A stretch of DNA of 64,000 nucleotides. Origin: Perognathus longimembris pacificus. Taxonomy: Eukaryota > Chordata > Mammalia > Rodentia > Heteromyidae. The stretch's first letter is position 1; each line of letters starts with the position of its first letter. Location of the stretch: the NCBI RefSeq assembly GCF_023159225.1, contig NC_063172.1, forward strand, positions 36,956,832 through 37,020,831, written 5' to 3'. Shown here piece after piece: positions 22,240-31,744 of the stretch. Under the pieces are notes generated by a model. The model had not been told where the DNA came from. It saw only the letters and a program-made list of their open reading frames with translations, and did no database searches. A program made the translations under genes and the position numbers.

Positions 22240-22467
22240 GTTATCAGTTGTGAGGCTTGAACTCACAGCCTGGGTACTGTCCCTAAGCTGTTTTTGCTCA
22301 AGCTTAGTGCTCTACCGCTTTAAGCCACAGTGCCACTTCACATTTTCTGGTGGTTAATTAGGAATGAGAGTCTCATGGACTTTCCTTCCTAGGGTAGCTT
22401 GAACAGAGAGCCTTAAATTTCAGCCTCTGAGTAGCTATGATTACCAGCATGAGCCACCAGCTCACAA
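22240..22467 (-). mobile_element. Older B1+ID-type dimeric SINE
   Basis: Near full length on the minus strand: GGCTTGAACTCACAGCCTGG, GTACTGTCCCTAAGCTG, TTTTGCTCAAGCTTAGTGCT, AATTAGGAATGAGAGTCTCA, CTTTCCTTCCTAGGG, ending ATGAGCCACCAGCTC. Confidence 0.8.
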
Positions 22468-22469
22468 CT

Positions 22470-22818
22470 CCACATTTTTTTTTTTAACAACATTTGATAC
22501 AACAGAATTCTGATTGGAATTCTGGATATACACAATATAGCAGAAATTGCATCTTCAATATTATGGTAAGTTTTGGATTCTTATGCTATTCATTCAGATG
22601 AGTCAACTTTCCATCACACTCTGCTTAGTAACATTTCATATTCTGAAAAACACTTTGTTCCATTAGTTGAATCAATGAGGTAACAATAGGGAGAGGAAAA
22701 TGCTAAAAATATTCACAGACAGTACCCCCTTTTTTTCCTTGGGGTGAGTTGCTCTGTCTTATTACTGTAGAATAGCTTTGATATCTTCAGCTAAGCATGT
22801 AGTTTGGAAATTAACTTT
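22470..22818. other. Unique DNA
   Basis: Nothing recognised. Confidence 0.4.
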
Positions 22819-22835
22819 TACTAGGCACATTAAAA

Positions 22836-23070
22836 TTTCTTTTATTTTTTATTATTTATTTATTTTTTAAATTTTTTGGCCATTCCTGGGCCTTGGACTC
22901 AGGGCCTGAGCACTGTCCCTGGCTTCTTTTTGCTCAAGGCTAGTACTCTGCCACTTGAGCCACAGGGCCACTTCTGGCCATTGTCTGCATATGTAGTGCT
23001 GGGGAATCAAACCTAGGGCTTCATGTATACAAGGCAAGCACTCTTGCCACTAGGCCATATTCCCAGCCCC
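22836..23070 (-). mobile_element. IDL-Geo-type dimeric SINE (copy 5)
   Basis: The tail on the plus strand is T-rich but interrupted (TTATTATTTATTTATTTTTT). The body is complete and ends TTCCCAGCCCC. A perfect 17-bp target-site duplication TACTAGGCACATTAAAA lies at 22819-22835 and 23071-23087. Confidence 0.93.
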
Positions 23071-23087
23071 TACTAGGCACATTAAAA

Positions 23088-24027
23088 GATGATAGAAACA
23101 CAAAAATGTTTCTCATTCATGCATGAATTAACTCCCTCTTTGTATGTAACAAGCACAAAAATATTATGGAAGGTCCCCAAATGATGGCAAATTAGGGAAA
23201 GATTTGAGAATCACGAATGTTAGAGTAATCATTTCCTGTCTTTTGAAACTCAGATGAACTGGATTCATGGATAGTTGCACTAGCAATAGTAAGGTTTAGA
23301 AAACCAGATTCATTGTGTCAGCCATGTTGAATCCTTCATTTTGATTGTACTCATTCATTCATCTTTCATTCTCTCCTTACCTATTTGGTTCTAGATTTTT
23401 TTGTGTGTGAAGATCTAGGCTTACAGAACTATCCTAAATAAAACTTTATGACAACAGTTTTCTTTTGTGATGTCTTCATAGGAAATAGCACTGGGAAACA
23501 ATGCTGTGGTTTGTGTGTCTGCTCTTTATTTTCCTTTTTCTAAGTTGACATTTCTACAAGCTCAAAGTCTGTTTCCTTTGTCTTGTTACTTCAGTAATGA
23601 CATACTATCCTTTGACAATGAGGCTACAGAAAGTATAATTCTAACCTATCTCTGAGAACCCACAGTTCCCTAGAAGTTTACTATGTATATGTGAAGAATA
23701 CATGTTAGTACACTTCTGTTCTTGCTCCAGTTAACCTCTTTTCTTACCAGAGTCTGTTCCAATTACAAAGCTCATAGAGATATTATTCCTCTCCACCAAC
23801 CACTATGGCTAGGATGACTGAATTCCGTTAATAACCCTTGGAGCTAGAAGTTAAGGTCTAGCTACTGAACTGTGTGGACTGAGACTAGAACATTTATAGA
23901 GACCAAGAAAGTCTGTAAAATATTTTTTTGGAGAAAGCTCATTTCTACTAAAAACTGGTGGGTGGTTAAATAAGAATTTCAAACTAGTTCTGTGTAATGT
24001 AGAACATGACTATGAAAAGATAGTTAT
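23088..24027. other. Unique DNA
   Basis: Nothing recognised. Confidence 0.45.
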
Positions 24028-24052
24028 CATTCATTCATTCATTCATTCATTC
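24028..24052. repeat. (ATTC)n simple repeat
   Basis: Six tandem ATTC units, directly followed by an L2-like fossil; this tetranucleotide commonly arises from the ATTCATTCA segment of such elements. Confidence 0.85.
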
Positions 24053-24180
24053 ACCAGGTATTTAGACACCTTTCAAAACTATCAAGTGCAATGATGAGCA
24101 GAAATAAAATGCGCCTATTACATGGAGCTTGCCTTCTAGGTTAAGAGCTAAAATAAAATACTGAAAAATAAGGTATATCA
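24045..24180. mobile_element. L2/old-LINE-like 3' fragment
   Basis: CACCAGGTATTTAGACACC, GCAATGATGAGCAGAAATAA and CATGGAGCTTGCCTTCTAGG follow the widespread mammalian order '…tatttattgagcacc … gatacagagatgaataa … gagcttacattctag'. The family assignment (L2 or an old L1 end) is uncertain. Confidence 0.45.
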
Positions 24181-24696
24181 TTTCAGGTCATGGTAACTCT
24201 ATAAAGAATTTGGCTTGGTGAGTAGCTAGTGAGATTATGGAGATGATATTTATGCAGGGGATGATGTAAGGGAAGAATGGATGAATGAATGGAGTTAGAA
24301 CTACAAGGAAATTCAGGAAAAACAATTTGGCAAGATGGATAGCAAGCACCTTGAAAAATGACTTACATGATTTCAATTCTGTTTCACAGAATCTCTGTCC
24401 TCAACCTCACTCCTAGACATCTGATACCTAGCATTTGGTCTGTTTTCTTCATCATGAATCTGAACTTATGGCTGTGTCTACACATGTTCCAAATTATTTG
24501 TTCTTGGAAAAGATAACAATGGTCATTAAATGATGTCCATGTGTTTTTGCAGTTCCCAGAACCAGAACTTACTTCCATTGTTACTTTTGTTCTGTTTTGT
24601 TGGGGGGCAGCTGTTTGCTGCTTCCTGTGCTTCTCTTCTCCACTACCATTTGCTTGTTGTTTTGGCTGCTTGCCATTGGCTTCTTGATTCTTTTTT
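24181..24696. other. Unique DNA
   Basis: Open frames of 130 codons (24384-24776, -) and 80 codons (24530-24772, +) overlap a TTTG repeat and are low-complexity; not genes. Confidence 0.5.
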
Positions 24697-24744
24697 GGTT
24701 TGTTTGTTTGTTTTTGCTCTAGTTTTTGTTTGTTTGTTTGTTTG
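24697..24744. repeat. (TTTG)n repeat, interrupted
   Basis: Two TTTG runs separated by CTCTAG. Confidence 0.8.
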
Positions 24745-25476
24745 CTTCTTGGTTCAGATAGCTTGGGTTTGAACAATTGACTTGTCTCTTCCAGTCATTA
24801 CTATTTAGAGAATATCCCCTCATTCTGTAACACATCACCCAATCATAAAACATTCTGCACAATTTCTAGTTCTTCTGTGGTTAACAATTTTGCTGTTATT
24901 CTCTTTTCCTCTTGCAGAGGTACTTACTCTCTACCCTATAAGAAGGAAGTTATTCTGAAAGCTTGAGACTGCAGAATTGGCTCCATCAGAGTCATTATTC
25001 TATTTGTTTTCTTGCTCTTTGTAGCCTGCGAGTACACAAAAGCTGCACACCTGGATTTTTGGTACTTATCAAATCCTTTCCCATTCATCCTTGCAATGTC
25101 TCTCACATTCAATACTTGTTGTTTTTTTTTCCTTACTAACTTACCAGCTGATTTCAGACTCTTATGATCTCATATCTGAAGTATTAAAGCAGCCTTCAGT
25201 TGATCTCATTTTTCTTTGTCCTTCATGGCCTATCCTTTGTTTTATTCCTATTTCTACAGTCTAAATTTAAGCGTGCTACCTACATGGTCAAACTTTAAAA
25301 AAAATTATTACAAATACAATAAACTTTCAAGTCTTTAGCCTGACCTAGCACATTTCATAGTGAGTTTTGCACTTTTGTTTCTAAACTTGACTCTACCCAT
25401 CTGCCTTCATTATTTTCCTTATCACATTTTTATTCGAATATTCTCAAATAATTCCCTGTATCATCATCTAAATAAA
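24745..25476. other. Unique DNA
   Basis: Nothing recognised. Confidence 0.4.
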
Positions 25477-25488
25477 ATTCATACTCTT

Positions 25489-25671
25489 TTTTTTTCCAGT
25501 CCTGGGGCTTGGGAATCAGGGCCTGAGCACTGTCCCTGGCTTCTTTTTGCTCTACCTTACGAGCCACAGTGCCACTTTCAGCTTTTTCTGTTTATGGGGT
25601 GCTGAAAGGTCGAACCCAGGACTTCATGCATGCTAAGCAAGCACTCTACCACTAAGCCACATTCTCAGCCT
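25489..25671 (-). mobile_element. IDL-Geo-type SINE (copy 6), diverged
   Basis: Short T tract, then TCCAGTCCTGGGGCTTGGG, CTGAGCACTGTCCCTGGC, a small deletion in the right monomer (the AAGGCTAGCACTCTG block is lost), GGTCGAACCCAGG, ending CATTCTCAGCC. Imperfect flanking repeats ATTCATACTCTTT and ATTCATGCTCTTT look like an aged target-site duplication. Confidence 0.85.
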
Positions 25672-25831
25672 CATTCATGCTCTTTATTTATTCTGGGTTC
25701 TGCTGTAAAGATCTACGTTGAAAGCTGTCATTTCTTCTTTCAAACTATTGTAAAATTTAATACAAGAAACTCTTGTTTTCTATGTGATGTTTTCGATAAT
25801 TTTTAAGGTGTATAGTATCTCTGCCATTTTA

Positions 25832-25893
25832 CGAGACGAGCATTTTACCACTAGGCTGACGAGCACTTTACCACTAGGCCACATTCCCAGCCC
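25832..25893 (-). mobile_element. 62-bp tailless ID-like insertion with internal duplication
   Basis: A perfect 16-bp duplication TATCTCTGCCATTTTA (25816-25831 and 25894-25909) flanks a 62-bp insert. Read on the minus strand the insert starts GGGCTGGGAATGTGGCCTAG, the 5' end of the ID-like SINE monomer, and stops after the anticodon-stem region. It has no A tail and no right monomer. The segment GACGAGCACTTTACCACTAG is present twice in tandem (25835-25857 and 25858-25880, 23 bp each, two mismatches). This resembles the tailless retropseudogenes known for tRNA-type RNAs, but the internal duplication is unusual. Confidence 0.85.
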
Positions 25894-25909
25894 TATCTCT
25901 GCCATTTTA

Positions 25910-26187
25910 TGCACACTTCTCCCTGTCCTTTCTGTCATTTTTTTAATGGGAGTTTAGTCTGTTCAAAATATGCGTTATTGACTATTTTCTTCCTGTTAAT
26001 TACCATCATTTTGTGGTATTGTGGAAGACCAGGCAAGAAGGCAAACTAAGACATGGATGTTCCTATTTATATCTCTTCATAAACATTAATTTACATTGCT
26101 ACAGACAATGTTAGCTGTGAAACTTAATACCTAAGGTTGCAGGATTAAAAAGCTGTGTCATTTGAGTTTTTTTTTCTGTGTGTATAG

Positions 26188-26188
<1 letters not shown>
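25910..26188. other. Unique DNA
   Basis: Nothing recognised. Confidence 0.35.

Positions 26189-26233
<45 letters not shown>
26189..26233. repeat. (TG)n microsatellite
   Basis: About 22 uninterrupted TG units. Confidence 0.97.
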
Positions 26234-26235
<2 letters not shown>

Positions 26236-26516
26236 TCTGAACTTATTAGTTTCTGTATAAAGAAGACTTAAAAGGTGATCTAAGTAAACTCTGCAACAGA
26301 GAAACTGGACACTTCATTCTGCCCATTGTTTTCTGAACATGTGATGTAAAAAGAGACATGAGAGTCAACTGAACATGCTCACATCTACATGTGAGCACTA
26401 GTCTATTCTTTCATGAATACATGTGAGTCTTTCCAATAAAAGATCTTTGTTTGATTTGCTAAGCAGGCACTGATTTGGAAATGTCTTTCAAATATTGAGG
26501 TCATTATTCCTACAAG

Positions 26517-26519
<3 letters not shown>

Positions 26520-26551
<32 letters not shown>
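26520..26551. repeat. (AT)n microsatellite
   Basis: About 16 AT units. The short minus-strand open frame over it is an artefact of the repeat. Confidence 0.95.
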
Positions 26552-26554
<3 letters not shown>

Positions 26555-27069
26555 CTTCTTGATTGTGCTTGTCAGCTTTGCACTTATTAGAAAGCAAATA
26601 TGATGAATTTGGTCATGAGATGTGTAACTATGCATCTAGGAAATTCTTCCAAATGAGTAACAATACTGATAATAGCTTTTCTTCTTTTCAAGAAGTTTGC
26701 TTGACTCTCTCCTTTTAATTCCTATTTCAATCTTGGGATGCTAGGAAAGACCCTTAACTCATAGATTCTTTTCCATTTTTGTTACATTAATGTTTAGATG
26801 TATTGATCTTTACGGTACATAACTGTCTTATGAAGGTATTTTCTATAGAATTGTTTATTCTGATGATAATCATAAATTGCCTTTTTATTTCATGGTTTCT
26901 ATGTTATTGTTTAGTCTTGTATGGGCTAATGGTTGTGTGTGTGTGTGTGTGTGTATGTGTGTATTTGGGTGTGGTTTGTCTGTAATTTATGTAATTTTCA
27001 AAAACAAAAATGCATGTTCTTGTTCAAGTAGCAATTGTACATGTTTTTTCTCAGGAATATGAAACTGGT
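26552..27069. other. Unique DNA with an interrupted (GT)n at 26934-26962
   Basis: The GT run is interrupted by ATGTGTGTAT. No gene; the Cys/Val-rich open frames there are repeat artefacts. Confidence 0.5.
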
Positions 27070-27074
27070 CAATT

Positions 27075-27440
27075 TTAAAACTTATTTAATTTTATTGGCA
27101 AGGTATTATACAGAGGGGTTACGTGTAAGGTAGTGATTAAATTTCTTGTCAAACTTGTTACCTCCCTCCCTTATTTTTCTCCCACCTTCCCTCCCCCTCT
27201 ACCTCCCTCAAGCTGTACAGTTATTTCCAACATATTGTCTTGTGAGTATCACTGTTATATTGGTTCACCTTTTATCCTTTGTCTCACCATTTTGATGTTC
27301 CCCTTCCCTCCTCTAATTCAAATAAATATATATATATACACAATACCCAGGGGACCAAAATCAAATACAATGATAATAGTGGCTAAATCATAGGAAAGAG
27401 AAACAAAAGAAATAATTTCACATAGTACATTAAAAATAGT
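27075..27440 (-). mobile_element. L1 3' UTR fragment
   Basis: T-rich start (TTTAATTTTATTGGCAAGG), TACAGAGGGGTTACG, the C-rich tract CTCCCACCTTCCCTCCCCC around 27180-27200, TACACAATACCCAG and ATAATTTCACATAGTACATT. It closely parallels 18850-19215, so the two belong to the same L1 3' UTR lineage. No ORF2 coding is included. Confidence 0.85.
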
Positions 27441-27890
27441 AATGGTGATTGTGCCAGTGTTTCCTGCTTGATGAATCTTGAGGCAAGGTTTGTATACAGA
27501 GGGCATGGGTAGGATTGCTAAGGGAAAGCATTTTACTTTGGTTCTGGGATGTCCCCAGGAAACCATGTAGTAAAAGCTTGGTCTCCAGAGGTAGAACATT
27601 TAAGAGATAGGGCCTTGTGGTATTTCTTCCAGTCATTGGTGGTGTGTCCATGAAGGTGTTCAGGAAGCCCAGCCTCTTCCTTTCTCTGCCTCTTCTCTCT
27701 TTTGGCTTCTGTGCTCTGGAATATCCAACTTTGCTCTACCCTGTATTCCTTATCATAATGTGCTACTTTGCCATTGACCCAAAGTACAATGGGCTGCAAC
27801 TATGACCTCAAAGAAGCCTTTTCTTTTTCTTAAGGTGATTATCTCATGTATTTGTACAGTAATAAGAATCTCAGCAACAGAGTGTCTTTT
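27441..27890 (+). mobile_element. Degenerate MaLR-type LTR (probable)
   Basis: CCAGAGGTAGAACATTTAAG, AGGGCCTTGTGG, CAGTCATTGG, the C+T-rich block around 27676-27708, GACCTCAAAGAAGCCTTTTC and AAGGTGATTATCTCATGTAT, then GCAACAGAGTG, follow the layout of THE1/MST-class LTRs of the ERVL-MaLR group (…aggtggggccttgtgg … gtcattgg … ctgagg … ttaccca/ctcaggtat … agcaaca…). It is a solo LTR-like remnant with no internal or coding region. Family assignment rests on remembered layout. Confidence 0.5.
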
Positions 27891-28004
27891 CCCTAACAGA
27901 GGGTTTTTATTACTTTTTATTTTTACAAATTCTTCTTTCTCTCCTTTAATTTATATTTAGAAGATCTTATATTAGACTCTGGATTCCAATAGAGTTTAAA
28001 AGTT

Positions 28005-28165
28005 TCATCTGCTATTTACTTGGGAGCAAATTACTCAATATGTCTGTGCCTTGGTATCCTTATTCACGTTTTAGAGATGTATCTGTAGATCTGAAATCAC
28101 CTTAAATGCTTGTAAAGTGTTTAGCATTGCCTGGTCACTTCCTAAGTAAATAACAGACTTCAGCT
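28005..28165 (+). mobile_element. MIR fragment
   Basis: GCAAATTACTCAATATGTCT, GTGCCTTGGTATCCTTATTC, AATGCTTGTAAAGTGTTTAG and GCATTGCCTGGTCAC follow MIR (…gcaagttacttaacctctctgtgcctcagtttcctcat … gtaaagcgcttagaacagtgcctggcac…). Confidence 0.65.
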
Positions 28166-28227
28166 GTTAATTAGCTCATTGCTAACCTACATAATTTTCA
28201 TTAAATTCCAATTAAATTAGAGTACAA

Positions 28228-28535
28228 AGAAAATATTTTTAAAATATTGATATTTATAACACGAGGGAGATGAAAGTATTTTTTTTTTTTTTTTTGGCCA
28301 GTCCTGGGCCTTGGACTCAGGGCCTGAGCACTGTCCCTGGCTTCTTCTCGCTCAAGGCTAGCACTCTGCCACGTGAGCCACAGCACCGCTTCTGGCCGTT
28401 TTTTCGGTATATGTGGTGCTGGGGAATCGAACCTAGGGCCTCGTGTATCCGAGGCAGGCACTCTTGCCACTAGGCTATATCCCCAGCCCCGAAAGTATTT
28501 TTTAAAATATTGATATTTATAACATGAGGGAGATG
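28228..28535. repeat. About 44-bp direct repeat with an IDL-Geo at its junction
   Basis: A block ending AATATTGATATTTATAACAC / GAGGGAGATG at about 28229-28272 recurs at about 28491-28535 with a few differences. The SINE at 28279-28490 lies between the two copies and has its own shorter target-site duplication (GAAAGTATTT at 28272-28281 and 28491-28500). Confidence 0.85.
28279..28490 (-). mobile_element. IDL-Geo-type dimeric SINE (copy 7)
   Basis: T tract, GGCCAGTCCTGGGCCTTGG, a complete dimer with CACCGCTTCTGGCCG, GGGGAATCGAACC and GAGGCAGGCACTC, ending ATCCCCAGCCCC. Of the minus-strand copies this is the closest match to the GC-rich plus-strand copy at 3115. Confidence 0.92.
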
Positions 28536-28597
28536 TTGCTTTCTACTTCTAGAGAGCTAGGAAATAGAAATGATATTTATGCGCGTAGGGTGGATTT

Positions 28598-28806
28598 TTT
28601 TTTTTTTTTGCCAGTCCCGGGGCTTGGACTCAGGGCCTGAGCACTGTGCCTGGCTTCTTTTTGCTCAAGGCTAGTAGCACTATGCCAACTTGAGCCACAG
28701 TGCCACTTCTAGACTTTTCTATATACGTGGTGCTGAGGAGTCGAGCCTAGGGCTTCATGTATACGAGGCAAGCACTCTTGCCACTAGGCCATATTCCCAG
28801 CCCCCC
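28598..28806 (-). mobile_element. IDL-Geo-type dimeric SINE (copy 8)
   Basis: T tract, GCCAGTCCCGGGGCTTGG, a complete dimer with a small internal insertion (GGCTAGTAGCACTATGCC), ending TTCCCAGCCCCCC. The target-site duplication TAGGGTGGATTT lies at 28586-28597 and 28807-28818. Confidence 0.92.
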
Positions 28807-28818
28807 TAGGGTGGATTT

Positions 28819-29139
28819 AAATGCAAGGTTCTTTGACTCCATGAAAAGGGCCTAGTGGCCTCTCAAAACTCTTTCTAGTCCTTAGGAAAAAAGAAAAGAT
28901 ACAAAAACAGAAATTTATTCCAATGCACATAAATGTGCATATAGGCTTTTGAAAATACTGCTCAATTCAGGTTTTTAAAGCATTTATAACAAACACTTTA
29001 CTATCTTAATACTATGCTTGAAATGCATAAATTTTTCCAAGTTGACATTGCCTAAATGTTCTAAGCTAAGCATTAAACTAATTGGAATTAGCATTTAAAA
29101 TGTTTTTAAATATACATGTTATGTGTATATGTGTGTGTG

Positions 29140-29182
<43 letters not shown>

Positions 29183-29802
29183 GCCTGGGAACAGCCACTT
29201 TATTTCTTTCATATTGTAATTAAAATTCTATTTCTATTACATTACCTTACTTATGTTACTCTACTCCCTGCTCATCACTTTTACAATAAATTTTTAAAAT
29301 GTCTGTCAAGTAAAAGAAATTCTAGTTCTATTGGATAGCATTTCATAGTGCATATTTCATAAGTATACAAATAATATTCATTTTATTTCCATTTTTACAA
29401 AAGTATAATCTATGATTTAAATCACCAAATTAAAATCATGCTAACAGTCTTTTAACCTATATTAAAGTAGGAACCGTTTAAAATATATTCTATTTCCACA
29501 CAAGTAAATTCATAATTAAAAGTGGGGTTATTTGTTATATTTCAACCAAAACATATTTTAAACACTAAAGTAGAAGTTAAACATTTTTTTCAAAACACAA
29601 AAACAAAAACAAAAAAAACTCAAAATATTTGCAGTAACAGTAGGTGTCACTGTAGCAAAGGAAACCAGAAATTAAGAGCCACACTTAGTTTTCTAAGAAA
29701 TATTCTGCCTTACAAGAGAAGTTATCATCTAATTTCTTGAAGCTCAATATGTCCATCTCCCTTCTTGGAGTTTCATTTAAACTAACATCTTACTTACTTG
29801 GC
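28819..29802. other. Unique DNA with a (GT)n at 29131-29180
   Basis: The GT repeat begins interrupted (GTGTGTGTGAGGGTGTG) and continues as about 17 pure units. Otherwise AT-rich; the 72-codon frame at 29522-29740 is unrecognised. Confidence 0.6.
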
Positions 29803-29932
29803 TTTTTTTTTTTTTTTTTTTTTTTGGTCAATTGTGGATCTTGAACTTGGCCTGGGTGCTGTCTGTGAGCTTTTTTGTTGTTGTTGCTCAAGGCTAATGC
29901 TCTATCACTTTGAACCACAGCACCACTTCCCA
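29803..29932 (-). mobile_element. Partial older dimeric SINE (right monomer)
   Basis: T tract, GGATCTTGAACTTGGCCTGG, GTGCTGTCTGTGAGC, TTGCTCAAGGCTAATGCTCT, ACCACAGCACCACTTCCC; then the similarity stops before the B1-like half. Confidence 0.7.
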
Positions 29933-29986
29933 TAAAATATTTTTGGAATAGGAGGTTTATAACTTTTCTGGGGATATAGTTGTAAT

Positions 29987-30292
29987 TTTCCTTCCTTCCT
30001 TCCTTCCTTGCTTGCTTTCTATCTCTCTCTCTCTCTCTCTCTCTTTCTTCCTTCCTTCCTTCTTTCCTTCCTTCTTTTCTATCTTTCTTTCTTTCTTTCT
30101 CTCCTTCCTTCCTTTCTTCCTTTCCTTCTTTCCTTCTTTTCTCTTTCTTTCTCTCTCTCTTTCTTTCTCTCTTTCTTTCTTTCTCTCTCTTTCTTTCTCT
30201 CTCTCTCTTTCTTTCCCTCCCTCCCTTCCTTCCTTCCTTCCTTCCTTCCTTCCTTCCTTCCTTCCTTCCTTCCTTCCTTCCTTCCTTTCTTT
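29987..30292. repeat. About 300-bp polypyrimidine tract (CCTT/CTTT/CT)n
   Basis: Almost pure C and T on the plus strand, in blocks of CCTT, CTTT and CT. It ends at the 3' (tail) side of the minus-strand SINE at 30297-30512, so on the SINE's own strand it is an expanded purine tail. Leu/Ser/Phe-rich open frames over it are artefacts. Confidence 0.95.
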
Positions 30293-30296
30293 TTCG

Positions 30297-30512
30297 TTAT
30301 GTGCCAGTCAGGTCTTGAAGTCAGGGACTAGAAATTGTCCTGCTTTTGTGTTTAAGACTAGTGCTCTGCACTTGAGCCACAGCTACACTTTCCAGATTTT
30401 TGGTAGTTCATTGGAGATAAGAGTCTCAGAATTTCCTACACTGGTTGGCTATGAAACACCATCCTCAGATCTCAGCCTCCTGAGTAGCTAGGATTGTGTG
30501 TCACCAGCCCCT
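30297..30512 (-). mobile_element. Older B1+ID-type dimeric SINE
   Basis: Both halves are visible: GTCTTGAAGTCAGGGACTAG, AAGACTAGTGCTCTGCACTT, GAGCCACAGC, then TTGGAGATAAGAGTCTCAG, CAGATCTCAGCCTCCTGAGT and AGCTAGGATTGTGTGTCACC. Confidence 0.8.
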
Positions 30513-30865
30513 GGCTTGCAACTCTAATTTGTATGAACCTTAAAGTCATGAAGTTGTTTGGTAAGTATAATTTAAATTTCATCTTTTTGAGGATAAGGCA
30601 GGGAGAATACACTCAACAATTCAGAAAAAGTGAGGGAAGTGGTGTGGGTTGGGAAGGATGTTTGAGAATGTTGAAAGGGGTGATATTGACGAAAGTGCAT
30701 TGCATTCATAAATGACTTTGTTAAGTGGCAACTCCTTATCCAATGTTTTAAAGTTAATATTCCTTCTCCAGATTTTTGAGGCATTTGTTCTTACTCAATG
30801 TCCAAAAAACAAATAATCTGATTAAATATTTTTAATGGATCTACTTAAGAAATGGAAATAGAGAT

Positions 30866-31100
30866 CAGTGCTGGGGTGGCTCATGCCTATAATCCTAGCT
30901 AATTGGGGGTCTGAAATCTGAGTATCGCTGGTTCAAATCCAGAATTGGTTGGCAAAGAGTGCATGAGACTCTTTATCTATAATTAAGCCACCAAAAAGCC
31001 AGAAGTAGAGCTATGGCTCAAGTGGTAAGCATTATCCCTGAGCAGAAAAGCTTGGGAAAACTCTGAATGTAAGCCCCAGGAATTCCGCCCCCCCCCCCAA
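30866..31100 (+). mobile_element. Older B1+ID-type dimeric SINE, plus strand
   Basis: Readable in sense orientation: GGTGGCTCATGCCTATAATC and CTAGCTAATTGGGGGTCTGA (7SL/B1-like), GGTTCAAATCCAG, TGCATGAGACTCTTTATC, then the ID-like right half GAGCTATGGCTCAAGTGGTA, CCCTGAGCAGAAAAGC, and a tail with a 10-C run. It shows directly that the right half equals the Geo half of IDL-Geo. Confidence 0.85.
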
Positions 31101-31164
31101 CAAATAAGAAGAATTGGAAATAAAAGAATTTAGGATATGGATGGAGAATATGAAATAAAGATAT

Positions 31165-31270
31165 CATATATGTTCAGTTATTTATTAAACAAATGTAGTT
31201 GACCACTCACAGTGTTCCAGCCATGGTAGCTAACAAAGCAAGCAATGTTTGGGCCCTTAGTGTGCTTTAA
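31165..31270. mobile_element. L2/old-LINE-like fragment
   Basis: TATTTATTAAACAAATG, CAGTGTTCCAGCCATGG, AACAAAGCAAGCAATG and GGGCCCTTAGTGTGC follow the generic '…tatttattgagcacc … gtgccaggcac … aacaaaacagac … gccctc' order. Confidence 0.4.
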
Positions 31271-31333
31271 ACATAGCAGATTTATACAGATTTTCACATA
31301 AAGTGAAATTTAAATTGCATTATTTCATTTTTT

Positions 31334-31562
31334 GTAGGTTATGGGGCTTGAACTCTGGGCCTGGGCACTGTCCCTGAGCTCTTCAGCTAAAGGCTAGAGA
31401 TCTACCCCTTGAGTCACAGCACCACTTCTGGTTTTCTGGTGGATAATTGGACATACAAGTCTCATGGACTTTCCTACCTGGGCTGGCTTTAAACCAAGAT
31501 CTTCATATCTCAGCCTCATGAGTATCTCTGATTACATGAGTGAGCCATTGATGCCCAGCTTT
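31334..31562 (-). mobile_element. Older B1+ID-type dimeric SINE
   Basis: Full length: GGGGCTTGAACTCTGGGCCT, GGCACTGTCCCTGAGCTC, AAAGGCTAGAGATCTACC, TTGGACATACAAGTCTCATG, GACTTTCCTACCTGGGC, ATCTTCATATCTCAGCC, ending GTGAGCCATTGATGCCC. Confidence 0.82.
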
Positions 31563-31744
31563 AAATTTCATTTTAAGAATAAGGAACATACTGTATTCTT
31601 TTGTATCCTATGCTACTGTGAGGAAATTTGAAGACTTTTCTTTAATTTCCTAGTCATCCTTCAGACTTTTTGTGATTTTCAGCTCATGCAAGTCCTCTCT
31701 ATTCTATGGAGAGCATTACACTGAGATCTGCTCAAGGGTTGCTT

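Noticed and set aside
27441..27890. Coding endogenous retrovirus
   Set aside because: Only an LTR-like segment is present; no gag, pol or env similarity was seen nearby.
30008..30491. Leu/Ser/Phe-rich membrane-like proteins
   Set aside because: They are translations of the CTTT/CCTT tract and the adjoining SINE.
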